Made by a program: the position numbers and the translations under genes. Below the pieces are notes generated by a model. The model searched no databases. It worked only from the letters and a program-made list of their open reading frames with translations, and was not told the origin of the DNA. From assembly GCA_948099385.1 (NCBI GenBank), contig CANUEZ040000182.1, positions 22,569,501-22,633,500 of the forward strand: a stretch of DNA of 64,000 bases. Direction: 5' to 3'. Positions 11,730 to 25,400 of this stretch are shown piece by piece (position 1 is the first letter of the stretch; the number at the start of each line of letters is the position of its first letter). This DNA is from Fasciola hepatica. Lineage: Eukaryota > Platyhelminthes > Trematoda > Plagiorchiida > Fasciolidae.

Positions 11730-12425
11730 AGAAGCCAGTACCTTTTTAAGTCAATGTATATTGGGGGCATCATACTGCCGTAAATGCACCTTCCGGACTA
11801 GGATTTTATTAAGCTTTGGTGATAAGGTGGTGGGAGTTTCTTGCGGAGGCATTCCTCGTAGCAAGGAAGGAAGATGGCTCATTCAAAAAGAAGCAATCTA
11901 GTTAACAACTATCTCTGGTGGGGAAATAACGATGTTATGGAAAGATATTATATTATCGAATGTCGAATCCCTGCTGTCAAAGTTGCTAGCCACCATAAAA
12001 TGTGAGCTGGTAATCTACTCTATTACCGATGAATAGAATAAATCGAGGAAGTTTACTGGTTCCATGGGACTGCAATCTGGGGCTTTGAACAGCTTAGCTA
12101 TCACAACTAAAGAGTGCCTAAGAACAAAGCGCGTCTTACATTCAGTGGACTAAAAGCAAACATTTTGTGTTAGATGTAAACATGCATGAAAATGAGCGGC
12201 ACCGAACATGACGAACGAAGGAAATAACACCTCCTCCTCTGGATTTCTTGTCAGGCTCTCTTCTCATCCTGTTTCTGGTGAATCCGTCACACTTCAGTAA
12301 CCCATCATCTTTCGCCGAATGAGGCTACGATTCTTGAAATAAAACAACATCACCTCTCATATTTTCCAAAGACTTCAGCAGGTAGCTGATTAAAGACATT
12401 TTGGACCTGACTGAACGGCTATTAG
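11730..12425 (-). pseudogene. LINE APE-type endonuclease fragment (CR1-like relic)
   Basis: Upstream half of the same relic. A GGGV turn after a basic stretch (RREPDKKSRGGGVISFV), a 'VIAKLFKAPDCSP' segment near 12065-12105 equivalent to 'V..IYR.P...', and the NFDSRD segment are in the order expected of an apurinic-type endonuclease that nicks target DNA for reverse transcription. Two frame changes and several stops interrupt it. The N-terminal start and any ORF1 are not visible beyond about 12425. Confidence 0.65.
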
Positions 12426-12429
12426 ACGA

Positions 12430-15400
12430 TAAAACCAACGGAACATAAATCGGCTTATTATTTCTTATCGATAAAACAACCCTTCATCCAGCCTGCTATT
12501 TACGGTTTTTTCCAGTCACATGTTGTTTGATTCTTTTCACTCTATTCCTCACAGAATGAAAAAAGCTGCATGATTCAAAGTTTCTATTTGATTCAGCGGT
12601 ATCTCGCACAAAAATCGAAACAAGCACTTCGTAGTTGGGCATCGTGGACAAAACGTTAGTGTGGGATAGAAAAGCTGCCATACTTTATGACATAGAAACG
12701 CCAAAGCAGTAAGAACCACAAGTAGCACGTTCAAATTCAAAGGCCTTGCCGTGCTGCTTTTTCCGCTACCGCAGTCGCTTCCGGGCACTTTCCCTAATTG
12801 GCAGCCTCTAATTAGCCACAATCTACTCCTTAAAATGATGCATGATTCTTTATACAAGTTATTCAAAAATGAGCGAAGAATGCTGAATGAAGAAAATAAT
12901 GGTTACATACTTGTACTGACACCCCTTGAAAGCCGTTTCACTGGTCTGCCTTTCTCTGGACTTGGGCGTCCTTCACAAATGGGGTTATTCTGCTACGTTA
13001 AACACGTTTCCAATACAGCATTTCTCCGTGCTTGCTGGGTAAATGGATATTACAAAATCTGCGAATTGTGAAAACGAAAATCGTGTTCAAAATAACTGAT
13101 GATGCTTGGTACCAATTGACGGCTTGTGGCTTTGAAACAACAACGTCAGCTCTGTCTTTTGGAAAAATTATTTCGAGAGAACTTGGGCCTGATACCCAAT
13201 GTGCTTGGAGCAAGGTTTGTAGCATTTTCAATTTTAACTCAAAGTTTCGTACTGTTCACCCGCAGTTTGATAGTTTTTGATTTTAATCAAATTATGCTCT
13301 AACCGCTCCCTGCCGGTGTAGCATCATACTATGGAATGAATGGGAGGTAGTTGAGTTTGGAGTTCTGCTTAAGAATACTCAGTTTTAAAAAAGTGCCACC
13401 AGGTTTCTTCCTTGTTTTTGTCCACATACTTGAGGGTCAAATAAAGTGTGAGTCATCAACCATGCAAATTTTTCCCGCGTGAGGTAATATGTTCATGCAA
13501 TTTGGGGTGGAGGCGAAAAGATGTACTATGGCAGGGCAGATCCAGCCACCTCCCCGTGGGTCTTGTGAGCTTGTTACTTGTAAGTTGCACTGAGCAGTTT
13601 AACCGGTTCATCATTGTTTAGTTAGGTCCATTGCTGAATATCTCAAAAATATTGTTTATGCGGCACTTTGTCGCAATTTCGGAAAAAATGACAAGGTTCA
13701 AAGACATAATAACACTGAAGAAATAGCAGAGGAGTATGCATCTGAATAAATGGCTAATTGTCTGATGAGAACCTGATGAACGCATAAGTAGTAGTAGCAT
13801 GTGGTTGATGCAACCCTTTCTGCATTTTTACGAAACAACCTTTATCACTAAAATGTTTTGTGTGCTAAATTTGTCTGTGATGTAAAGGCGAGCAACGATC
13901 TACGGAAATAAAACGCCTTCCTATTCGCAATACATCATAGTATCTTTCGTGGAGAGCACTTTCTATACGATAGGTAAGGACGATCAAACATAAAACTGAT
14001 CATCAATACAGCAATTACCGTGAGACAATACTACACCTTTGAATTCACCTTTTCAATAACAGCTCAGTTAGAGGTAAAACTGTGACTGAACGAAATAAAC
14101 CTGTTTTTGCTTTCAACCGCACCAGCCAAGGGGAACAGGAAAGCAGCCCTTTTGGAATATCAAAGAAAGTTTTGCTGAAAAATTATGGGTTGATGCCGAG
14201 TTCATAAATCTAGATATTGAAAAACATAGAACGGAGAGCTCGCTAGTCAGTCACAGTATGAAAGACGAAAACATGAATTAGTTCACTAGACATTACCAAC
14301 CCTACCAAAACCAAACCATGGAATATTTCTTAAGTTAACTTAGTGGAGCTCAATAAAATGCTATTTTGTCCGTTTTAACCTCCACCCGAAAGCTCTCTTT
14401 GAAAAGGGATGCGCCGTTATATCTGAATGCGCCACTAATTAATACACCTTATTTCCCTCAGCAAAATATACCGAATCAAAATGTGTAGTTAGCGTATTTG
14501 CGCTTGAGTTCAAAACGAGCAAGACAAACGCAAAGTTTATCGTGTCACTAAAGATATAGAATATTCAGGTGACAAGAGGCAGGAAAAGAGGATTCGTGTA
14601 CAACTAAGGGGGGATATTACTCTTTCACGCAGTAAATAACGCTTTCTCAAAGTGGAAGAAAACCAACATCATCATTTCAGAATATTTTGGATAGTGATGA
14701 GTTTCGCGTTCAGTCGCTTGCTGAAGTGCGACTTTACTTTTTCGGGGTTGTTTAAAAATCCTACCAGAAACGGAATGGTGGAGCAGCAGCAAATTCGTGT
14801 GCGTGGATGGTGTATGTATGTGGAACTTGTGACAAAAGGGGGAAGTGCATTTAATTAGGTGTTTGTGAATAGAGTGAGTAGAACCAATGAGTGTTTTTTC
14901 TGGGATGCTAACGGCAGGTTTTACTGCGTTGGTGAATGTTGAACTGAGTGAACTGATGTCCGGGTATGCCACTACAAGAGGATAAGAACTTAAGAGATCT
15001 AGAGAATGCTTTAGAATCTCTTGACAAAAGAACAGAAAAAATGACAGGAGAAGCCTGCAGTCAGTGGGGTAGGACACATGGAATCAAATCTTTGATGTGC
15101 CTTGACACATCATGTAGTTTAGGAGGGAATACTTAAAAGAATAAACGTATGATCTTTGTTAAAAAGCGAGTTAAGTGCCTTGAACACATAGGATTTCGGT
15201 TCAGCACTTTACAGAGGTACTTTACTGAATTGTTATGGTTTATTTGTCTCCCATTATCTGAAACTGGAGCAAAAGAATTAAATAACTCAGAGAACCTATA
15301 GCCTCTCATGAGGGGGAATAGAATATAACCAAATTTGGAGGAATCAATAACAAATTTTTATAGTTTACTAATCAGAAATTTCTCCGATGCTTTTTTGAAA

Positions 15401-18030
15401 GATCGGGTAACAGAGGTTGCATAAATAAGGGAGGCCAAAAATAACTTCGTCGGAGTATTTGGTAAGGAGTCCATTGTTTTTGACAGTGACGATTCCATGA
15501 AGTTGTTAGAGGGTGAGACATTTAGTTGAGTTAATTATCCACTAATTGACAACGGTTACTTGACGGATACCTAAATATCAACTACTAGCGAGATCAGGAA
15601 GTCAACAGTCATATTTCATTCCAATTTGAATATGATCCGAGGATCACATATTGTGTTGCTGTTCTACACGTTCCTCAACAAAAAACGTCGGGGACAACAA
15701 TTTTTACGAATAGTTCATTTGCGTTCCCCACATTTTTAAACAGACGGCTTTGTCGTTCGTCGGCTGGCTTACTTGAATTGATTTCATAGTTTTTCTATGA
15801 ATATTGGACCAGCGGATAACCTCAGTTTTTACTTCAGGAAAATATACGGTTTTGTACGTAGTAACGAAGTATTTAAGTATCATGATCAAGATTTGCTTGC
15901 CTACTCAAAAAAATACATTGGAGCTAATAGTTTGCTTGGGTAACACAGAACAGCTATTGTTACACTTGAACGGTCCGTAAAGAAGAACCCTACTAAAGTA
16001 TACCCTCTCCCACTTATTTAGTACAGTCTTGTAAACCAGTTGACAAATTTTGCATAGATTTAGTCGACTGAACGCGTTGACTGTCAAGTGGCGCGCAGTC
16101 AATTGTAAAACCCCGATGCTAACCTGTGGAATCTGCAATTCTTCTTGAGGTACTCATACTCACATAGAAAACCTCAAATATCTACTAATAATAACTGCCT
16201 ATCACTTCAGTTGAAAGAAGCAACCATACAGTAAGCTGTCAGCCAACCGATTGCCATGAAATACGCATATTCAAATTGAGGTGGATTTACTCTTTTTTTG
16301 AAACTTCTACTTTACTACGATTAGTATTGTTATCATTGTTCTTACAAATTCCGCAGTAAATATGCTCTACTGGCGTGACACACAGAGATATATATGACGC
16401 GAAGTTAATGCTACACTTTCATTCATTTTTACAAGGCCGAACGGAATTATTAATTGAGCTGGTCAGTTTAAACCGTTGCTAAGTAGCGATCCTTTTTTCA
16501 ACAACGATATTTCAAAAAGGACTCCTATTTTCGTATGCATTACAAACATATAATTTTCACTAAGACTGAAAGAAAAAGTCAGGCTTATAGAGTTCCAAAC
16601 AAAAGGACGAAGTTGTTCTAGTTTAGTGTGTATTTCCTGCAGCTTCAGGGGGTTTAGCCATGGTTCTGCTTCACTAAATTCATATGAAAACAATATCAAA
16701 AGAAACAAAAGAAAATTTCCAGATGGTCCACAGTTTTGTGTGCTTTTCAATAAAACAAACCGACAAAACGTGCACCGGAACAGCATTTTAACTGAACCAT
16801 TTTTCTAAAACTGTATTGTAGATATGATAGAACATAAGTAAATCGGGTTGATTACGATTGTTTCGGTTTTGATTTTGACAGAAGAGCTGCTTTACTTATT
16901 AGGTTGATAGCTTCGTTCGTGATTACTCGCAATGATTCTTGTTTGGTGGATGCCGGAAAACAATTGAACTAATGGAGAATTTCATCAAACTAGCGCTTTG
17001 CATGCTCAGTGAGATGATGGAAATCATCCCATTCCCGGAAAGGGGACAACACAATGATACAGGAATCACTCTGTCCTGGAACACCTCCAAATGTCAAAAT
17101 GAACCAGGAAGTTTCGCGACTGACGTTACCAATTTATACTGAATTTGCTTTTTACAGATTATAAAACAACTCGATTGTAAGATAAGCATGGTATTTTTAT
17201 TAAAAATAAAATATGACTGATTCGAAGTGGCGACGTGACTGCCACATTTGCTAATTACTTAACTAACTAAAACATGACAGAGGTGTTAGCTTCAGCCTTT
17301 TTCAATTTTTTCACCCGGCACCGGGAAGCCCTTGAAGGAAGCGAACTAGTCCACTTAAAGTCATACCACTGAAACTTCCTCCAGTAAAATTACCTAAATC
17401 CGCAGTTAGTCGAGATGGAGAAAGCACGTTGCGTGAATCCGCTGAAACACTATATATTGGAATGTTGACTGGTGATTACATGGATTATATCGAACGAAGT
17501 GGGCGCAGAACGGTCGCCGCGGATAAATGTCACTACGCGTACGATAGAAACGACTTTTAGAAATCGGTGGTTTTAAGATAAGCAGTATCTCTGGCAGACT
17601 GCGATTCTCTGTCACTTGCTTCGTTTGACCTATTCGGATGTAATCTCATTTTTTTACTGTAAAACTGTGGGCTAGTATTCTTGTATCAAGATAAAATAAA
17701 ACACATAGCTGTTTGGACAGAAAGAAAGTAGTTTGTGGCGACAGTATGAAAAAGCTATAATCTTTGATTGTTCATCAGTGTCAATGCATATCAAGCATAT
17801 TCAATCCGCGACGTTGTTTTCAACAGAGAAAATAAACTCGTAATCGTCAGCGGGAATCCGACACAAAAAAAGATTGTTGGTTATATTTTCAGAATCGAGG
17901 CATAAAGGTAATAAACTGACATTATGTGACCACGAAAAAGGGGCTTTACGCCATATCATCCTTCAGAGAACACAGGAACCGTATTTGTTAGGTTTAATTG
18001 TTGAAACCTATAGTAAGGCAAGAACAAAGT
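12430..18030. other. No recognisable gene
   Basis: Short overlapping frames on both strands only. The longest is a 150-codon minus frame at 14625-15077 that begins with GTG and has no useful upstream ATG; its product is His/Ser-rich and matches nothing I know. Two overlapping frames at 12549-13071 (105 and 106 codons, opposite strands) contradict each other. No long tandem repeat or strong palindrome was seen. Confidence 0.3.
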
Positions 18031-18036
18031 TGGTCA

Positions 18037-18495
18037 TTAGTTCACCCTAAGTCCTTGGAAATATTTTTCGTTCGTAACTCTCTCGTTCTTCAGGTCTGTT
18101 TGATCTTCTTTCAGAAGCTCTATAATCATTGCCGGTGTATAAGAATGGCTGGATTTGAAATTATAACTAACAAATGACTTAAAATGGAATAAGGATTGCA
18201 ATAGGATAGAACTGTCAATCGGTGGTTCATTGTAAAATATTTTGTCGATGATAAAAAGGCAAATCCGAGATACCACAGGTGATTTTCTAGATGAACTGTA
18301 AAAAAAACTATGAGAGAAAAACCGTGATTGATTTTCGTTCGAAATAGGCGAGACAAGCAGATGTTCTCGAAATCCTGCAAACAGCCTGGATTTGCTAAAC
18401 AATCTGACTCCCATATCAAAGGTTGCAGTCTGCGAAAATGTTCTGTTACCTGAAAAAGCTATGACGTACTCTTCAGAAACTAGATATATATTCAT
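18037..18495 (-). CDS. Hypothetical 152-aa open frame
   Basis: ATG-started, stop-terminated frame of 152 codons on the minus strand. The product is rich in Ser, Phe and Ile with no signal peptide I would call confidently. There is one weakly hydrophobic stretch (VVSRICLFII, about residues 74-83) and an acidic-basic C-terminus (ELLKEDQTDLKNERV). I recognise no domain. An overlapping 97-codon minus frame at 18126-18419 weakens the case. It could be a single exon, a decayed element, or chance; no TATA, splice or polyadenylation arrangement that would decide was seen. Confidence 0.2.
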   Translation of the reverse strand: MNIYLVSEEYVIAFSGNRTFSQTATFDMGVRLFSKSRLFAGFREHLLVSPISNENQSRFFSHSFFYSSSRKSPVVSRICLFIIDKIFYNEPPIDSSILLQSLFHFKSFVSYNFKSSHSYTPAMIIELLKEDQTDLKNERVTNEKYFQGLRVN

Positions 18496-18499
18496 GATT

Positions 18500-21400
18500 T
18501 CATTTAAATTAGAGCTGTGAATAGGAAATTCTACATTTTTGGTGGTTTTACTAACGGTAAAATGTGTAACAAATCCACAGATGTGTCCATATCTACAAGA
18601 TTTGACGCCTCCTGTGAAGTATGAACCGATGTATCGTTCTACTGCAAGACCACATAGAAGTAATTCCGGTCTGACAGGCAGATGAATTTCATTTTTGAGC
18701 CCGGGATTTTCTACCGTGTTCAGGATGTTTTCGGTAACGCTTCATTATCAAGATTGATCATCGAGAATTTTGCTACCACACCATCAGTAAAACGAATTTC
18801 TTCGAAAACTTATTTTTTATCCCAGTTATTAGCGAACCCCCTAGGTCCCATCAAAGTTTACTTCAAGTAAGTCGACGGTGAAATAGACTCCCGAAGCGAT
18901 CTGAATATTTTTGCAGTTACTTTAGGTAGCCACCTCTGTTGTTTGTATAACACTGACTTTCAACCAGCAGAAAGCTGAAACTACTCACTTTTTTCTATGC
19001 TTGTTTTCAATGGAGTATGGGAATTTATTGTCAAATATTTGGTTCATATACTTATTGCTTTCCGGAGGTTATACGATTATCTCTGGTCACCCAACACCAG
19101 TAGTCACATCGGATATGTTGGTTTTTGCACTACATATTCACTTAGGATGCCGAATTTACAAGGAAAATGTGAAAAAGCTTGCAGTACTTTACAAGAAAAT
19201 ACAAAGTGTCAGTCAAAGGATAAAGTGTGCAATAGGCTTAAAGTATGTTGTGCCAATTTTTTCAAGAAATTAGTGGAGTTCTCCAGTTTTCAGTTAAACT
19301 TTCTTCAACTAATTGAAAGCAGAATGGGTATTTAGTGGACTTCGCTCAAATAATCCTGAAGTTTGGGTCAAGTTATAAAAAAATCAGACTTTTTCCCCAG
19401 CAATTCTACTACCCTCCTGGGAGGGAGGGGGGTTCTGTTCAAGTGTTAGACAAAAAACTATTCTCTAAATGTGTTCCGATTTTCTTTCCGTTGTTTGGCA
19501 GACATATGGTAGACAAATCAGAAACGAAAGATATATTTTCGGTTATTTCAGCATTTATTCTGCAGTTTACCAATAAAATATACAAAGCTTCGGACTCCAG
19601 AATTCCGGGTTCATTTATCATGGTGACCGTTTCCAACCGTCAGCGGATCGTAGTGGGACTAACAAAACTGATGTCATTCCATATACAATTTTAATTTTCG
19701 GTCATGTGTCGTGATATGATACGAAAAGTTCAGAAAATAGAGGATAATTATAAGGAAAAACGTTTGTCTAGTGAATTCCGTCAATACATATTCTTTTGTA
19801 GTTATTCCGCATACCGCTGAGTACGCTATATGTGCACTTTACAACACACATTTATTTTTTATTATCAAACTATGACTCACCATGTCACGGTCCCAATGAA
19901 GAAACCAGCCATTGAATATTTTGTTTCATGCTTGGTGGTTCATAGTGTCCCCTAGAAACCATTGTCTGCGCCCTACAGAGCCCCCCATCTGGTCACTCCC
20001 ATTGTGTGTGATCGTATAATCTCCCAGGTCTTTACGTGACACACATAGGTTTTCTGGCATCAGTTTGGTTGAGAAAGCTATCCTCATCGTTGTTGGAGTT
20101 GGAGCTAAATTATTAAATTTGTACGTGCCTGTCAATGCTATATGGAGACGGTTGAGTACCAGTTCGAGTAGGTTCCTTGAAGTTTCGATTCCCCGACTGC
20201 AACTCAATTGTAAACGCACGGATCAAACTATCTTCCGGGAGTCTATTTTTCTCACCACTCTCTTAGACCACCTCCAAATGCACACTTGAAATAGTGCAAT
20301 GATCGGATCATATGATTAGCTTGGGTTTTCCAGTGGTCAGGTTATTCCGTATGAACCGTCTGGAGCACTTGCGAGGAGCTGCATCAACCTGGAGGTCATT
20401 TAGTCTGTATTTAAATGAATGCTCAATTCACGTGAACGACAGGCACCGTAACTGAACCATTCTCCTTGCAAAGGTAGACGTTGATCTAAAGTGCAAAACT
20501 GCTCTTACCGCATTTCACAATTAAGCTCAAACAAACATTTGAACCTGTTATCTGTTATGTTTGTGTTATATGAAGACGGCAAATGCATTTTCTGTGAAAC
20601 TACTCTATTCGGAAACAATTTGACTTAAGTCAGAATTAATAGAGTGTTATTTATGGTGCCAAACTGTAAACCAGTCGGGATATTCAGCCCTACCGAAAGT
20701 GGATGATGCTGTTCACTCAAAGACCAATAAGTTCGTTGAATTGACTTGTCAAGCCCCTTCAACTTACTGATCCTCTATTTGGCACTTTCTAATCATTCTT
20801 TGTTCTCTTATCAAACACAGACAAGAGCCATGCTTCGTCTGTCTCAACTGCGGCAACTGTGGGGCATCATTGGTGGTACCGATGCAACGAACATTGTCAT
20901 CGTATATATATATTGCCGAAAAAAGCTTGTTTTCTGTAAAACCATGAGACCATTTGTGGACATAAAATTTCGTAGTTCGCTGAATAAGAGCAAATGGCAA
21001 TACAATACACTGAAAAGAGAATGGAGTTTCCTAGAAATTAAACATCCAAAGTAATTAGGATCAGCTCTGCCCCGGACACTTCATTCCTCGGGTACCTAGA
21101 AGCTCCGTCTCTTGCATACATCCATGTCTTTGATATCACTTAACTGATAGCCTGGTTTGGATGAACAACGATGTCGAAAGAATAAAGATGACGCATATGG
21201 GTAAGGACTAGTGTGTGAGTGTAAATTAATAATGGTGTTCTTTTCAATTATTTTCATTGATATAATCGTTTATGGCTGTGGAAGACTCATCAGAAAGAGA
21301 TACTTCACTGAAAATTTTATACTACAAAGGAAGTGCTTGCTTTTCAGGATGTGTTAGCTTATCTTTTCTTCAACCGATAAGTGCTGTTTCTAGCTCACCC

Positions 21401-21555
21401 ATCTTGGTTCCTGTTTGGTATTCTCTGTAGTCGTTTACGTCTATTCTCTAGGCTGTATTGATCCATCATTAAATACAGTGCTGATCTCCGGTTCTGATTT
21501 CTCTAACGAAAACCATATTTAGTCAGAACAACTGAATGTGCACTACAACATGGCT
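18500..21555. other. No recognisable gene
   Basis: Several 90- to 119-codon frames (18997-19335, 19335-19694, 20746-21054 on plus; 19926-20219 on minus), mostly with non-ATG starts and no domain I can name. A G-run (GGGAGGGAGGGGGG) lies at about 19417-19432. The stretch just before 21560 could belong to the N-terminal part of the LINE endonuclease that follows, but I could not align it. Confidence 0.25.
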
Positions 21556-21559
21556 AACC

Positions 21560-22110
21560 AAATCTGAGGACGAAACTATGCTCTACGTGCTAACTAGAGC
21601 AGAAAACATGAAAAACGAGGATGAAAAATGTATAGACTCCCGTGTACCAGAGAGCTGTCCCTGGAGTGATTCTGCGGAACCAGAAGGCCCACTGAACCCA
21701 GCAAGAAGCTGATCAGCTCGGGCTGTGGATTTGGCAAATAAATAGTCCATGAGAACAGGAGCCACGTGATGCACCCTAGTGACCCAAGTGACCTTCATTC
21801 TCATTGGTTGCACGTATAAACCTTACAGAACTCATCGAACTTTGTCTGCGCGAAGCCACAAAAAAGAAAGTAACATTTTGAGAGGAGAGAAATACTTACT
21901 TTCCACCAAATGGAACTCTTTTTGCTTGAGATACCCAGGCAGTGCAAGAGATCGAGAAATATCATTTGACGCAGTAGTCAGAGCCGGGGATGAAATACAA
22001 AATACCAACAGATACATTTCTCTCACGTCACCACATATACAACTACGCTTTTCATGGGATAAAACACGTGCCGTGGAAAGAGAAGTGGGAAAATGTATAC
22101 TTCACTGACG
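21560..22110 (+). pseudogene. LINE APE-type endonuclease fragment
   Basis: A plus-strand reading rich in residues spaced like a CR1-type LINE endonuclease. FILIGCTYKPYRT near 21793-21830 corresponds to 'LI.GCIYRPP.S'. KWNSFCLRYPGSARDREIS with FDAVVRAGDEIQ following (about 21907-21995) corresponds to 'I.W......S....FLDAV..AG..Q'. The 109-codon frame from 21779 is open, but sequence on both sides is interrupted, and the 'GDFN' and 'SDH' catalytic blocks are not clear. No RT follows downstream in a form I can read. It is probably a 3'-truncated or internally deleted copy, a different insertion from the minus-strand relic at 10-12 kb. Confidence 0.55.
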
Positions 22111-25100
22111 AGAAAAATTCACTTTGAATGAACGGAGTGCTTAAAATTGTTTCTGGAATGACTTCGGAAAAGAAACAACGATAAGAGTTCAGTGGTAGTT
22201 TGAAAAGCCTTCTCAGCCAAAGGTTAAAGAATTTGTTATACCTGGGGGTACACAAGATTCTGTTGTGTCCATTCATACTTTGAAAAATTAGTGGTCCTAC
22301 TAGTGACCAACAGGTTACAAATGTCTCCATGTTCCAGCGTGATAATGATTCTTTCCACTTCTCATAAGCTGCAAAATGTTGTTCCGTGGGATCAAGGTCA
22401 TGCCGTGACAAGCGCGCAGCCCAGATCTGAAACAGAGTGAGAACCTACGGGCGTACTTTCTTGCCAGATGTACAAGGAGGTCATGGTTTTCCGGTAAAAG
22501 ATAATGGGTGAATACTGACGAAAGGGAAATCATAGGTCTTGTAAAAATAAAACCTAGATGTATCGATGTTCTCAAGCAGGATGCCGGTAGCGCACGGTTT
22601 TAAGTGGCAACTATAGAAGCCGAGCTGAAGGGGTTCTCCAAGTTTGTCCTACCCCTTTTTCGCATATTCTGATTTGATCAACTCAAAATCAATTTTTTCA
22701 ATTTGAAATCTTGTCTTCTGCACCATAATGGGTGGTTTCGTTATGACTGGGAAACGTTTCGCTGGATAATACAGTAGCGGAACTACTCGGAAAAATGAGA
22801 GACCCCTACTTTTGTCGCGCACAGTGTAGCACGTAGGCAACAGAAAACTTGTGCACATTTGACAAGTTTTGTTGATGGGAGTTTAATAGGGTGTTCTCAA
22901 TAGGCTTTTGGTCGTGCTGGTTATCAAAATTCACGCCCCGTGGTGCAACTGTACCACGAACCTGAGCCCACCTGTGTTGTACGGAGTCTTCCTGTGTAAC
23001 TTGTCCACGCCCTCGCTGTGATAACTGCGTGGTAGTCCTCATGATTGAAGGCATGTGTGAGCCTGAGAAAAAGGCCATATCACACTTGCGAATATGAAAT
23101 CGATACACGAAATGACCAGTTCCTCTGTTTTAGGTGGAAAGCGTCTTTCGGTGTCGTTTATACCACACACTCATATATAACCTTGTACGGTTTTTCTAGG
23201 ACCGTCTTCCAAACAGGGACTTGAAAAATTGTTCTTTACGTTGGTCTCTCATCATATTTGTCTTCGCAATATTCGAAGACTCCCCTTCAGATCAGGAGGT
23301 GAATTATCTGGGTAATATGTGTCATTATGAACCCTATTTTAACTTTCATTATGCTAGTATTATTCGTCTGAATTTATTCAGTGATAGCTCGTATACGAAT
23401 TATTAGAAGATAGAATGATGGTCCAGTTTTTTCATTGAAATTCGATGCAAATAACAAACAGGCAAAGGAAAATACAGCGCCTGGTGTGAGGATTTCACAC
23501 ATCTGCAGCCGTTTTTGATTCACCTGGTTAGACTTCCAACGATGGTGAATGAAAGAACCCTACTATTCCATGGGAACACTTAACTGGGATAACTCATTCG
23601 CTATTGATTTTCAGCAGAACGGTGGGACAGTGAAAAAAACTACAAAACCATCGATAAACTTTTATCGAACAAAATTAGAATCAATTTTTACAGGTTGTTC
23701 CGAAATTGATCCATCCAAATAGCAGGGGAAAAAAGAAATTCTATTTGTTTTTCATTTTTAAACTTGGCCATTCTCTTCCGATAATCGATCGTTTATGGGG
23801 TTTTGTTACACTTCAGGTCTCAAACTTTCGCTTGAAATTGTTCTTGTTTACAAGGACTGGTTGAACATATATTAGGAATTATCTTCACGTCAAATCGATT
23901 CAGGCTGTGTGTGAGAAAGTGTTGAGAACGACAATTTTGCGATACGGTTTTCAAAGAAAGAACCCCATTATTCGAGCTCTAGCATGTGGGGACATAAAAT
24001 AACAGTACATTTGAATTCAAAGTATGAGAAGTAGTTCATTCGCTTTTTACCTTCTGTGACTTGTTAGGCAGTACAAAAATTCAAGTCTCCATTGAAAACC
24101 ACGGGATCACTTTATATCTGTCTCGCATTTCTTAGAGATGATCAGCAGTGTATTCCCCCCGGGACTTGAACCCAGCATTGTTTGCGGGAGATGAATAGTT
24201 TGAAACACGTCTTTTTTGGGATAAGTAAACTTACTGCCCTCCCACTACACAAGAAGCAGTATTCACCTCTTACCCTGCGCTGGTCTTGTCTGTTGCAATT
24301 GATGTTGATGATGAAACAAGTTTGATTTAAAGGTTAAAGTCCTTGAAAAGGATAACGCGGAATTCCACTTTCAGCCTGACAATAAAATGTTCTGCCTAAG
24401 TTCATTGACACTGTCCATCGGTGACTTTATTCCAGTGAGATTCTACTGTAATGGAGTTCGGCAAGTCAATGTATCCACCAGCTCCCCGCGCTCAAAATGT
24501 CAACTGAGTAGACCTAATTTTACCACTCTGAAAGTGTAGTTGGGTATTTCAATCATGCTTATTCCACTATTACCTTTCGGGTACAGTGCTATACATTATT
24601 GGGGAGTTTTACTTTCGCCACCTACAGCAGGAAACAAAATGTTTGCTTCTTGTGACATTTCATCTTTCTATCCAAATAAATCGGGTGAAAGGACTCATCC
24701 CTAATAAATGAGCTGAATACTACCGGTTCTAATTTGCGCGTGCGACGGCAAGACATGAAATAACAGGGCAATAAATACTAGTAGCAATAATAACAATGAT
24801 GAGAGACCAAGTTTAAACTAACCTATCAGACATATTTACATGGAAAGCAGTGACAAAAGTTAGCTCCGTATTCTTAAAACGCTACAATAAGACATAACTG
24901 TAAGATGAAAACGACCGCTAAGAATCAGACCTAATTGCAGACACAATACCGACTTTTTGCGTTTCTACAATTTGAAAATCTTCTTTTCAGAGTATAATAG
25001 ATGATCACCGCCAAAACTGTCAAGGAGTTCAACACTGAAATACTGATAAATTAAACAGAAAAACAGTCCCTTCTGGAGAAGGGAACTGAGAATTACAAAA

Positions 25101-25400
25101 AGAAGTTTCCATTTATTTCTGTGCTCCATTTGGATGCCTTGTCAGCAGCTGGATTATGCTTTCATGACAAACTTACAAATCGGAATCCAGTTAAGAAAAT
25201 GTATTGCATTCGTACGTAGGTTTTTGCTGTTGCAGAGAAACATCAGCAAGGAATGTGTGTGACTACAGAAAAAAAGACTCCGAAAAAGTAAGCAAACTCA
25301 TCAAGTTGCCGGAAGTCTCAGGAAAAATATTTTTTTCACTCCATTTTTCATCTATTATAAAACAATTCACAACAATTTGGAAAGGAAGATGCAATCGATG
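22111..25400. other. No recognisable gene
   Basis: Frames of up to 119 codons (22052-22411 minus) and 100 codons (22806-23108 minus) without recognisable domains. A minus-strand tRNA B-box-like string (GGTTCAAGTCC) lies at about 24164-24174 without a matching A box, so I do not call a tRNA or SINE there. Confidence 0.3.

Larger units (their letters stand above)
10100..12425 (-). mobile_element. CR1/jockey-type LINE relic, endonuclease to RT
   Basis: A decayed non-LTR retrotransposon ORF2 on the minus strand, colinear over about 2.3 kb. Reading from high to low coordinates: endonuclease block with RGGGVISFV near 12225-12245; an SHFMVASNFDSRD block near 11955-11995, equivalent to the 'AGDFN' block of APE endonucleases; a basic linker (KWRRMREGAYRLHY) at about 11545-11590; ILKTCAADLAPLLSVF near 11160-11210 followed by TPITRKEKCKFRPIVSMS near 11050-11110; TGVLQGDILPPFLF near 10685-10730; FKCAEDVVVRSDS near 10600-10640; and a thumb region at 10113-10364. 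Every block is separated by frameshifts or stops. The clade call rests on motif wording. Confidence 0.8.

Noticed and set aside
12549..13280. Overlapping 77- to 106-codon frames on both strands
   Set aside because: Four frames on two strands cover the same bases and contradict each other; none has a recognisable motif.
14625..15077. 150-codon minus-strand open frame
   Set aside because: It starts with GTG, has no ATG until close to its end, shows low-complexity His/Ser/Leu content, and matches no motif I know. Kept only as a note in the interval entry.
24155..24180. B-box-like string suggesting a minus-strand tRNA
   Set aside because: GGTTCAAGTCC fits the B box, but no A box lies at the right distance and no acceptor stem pairs.
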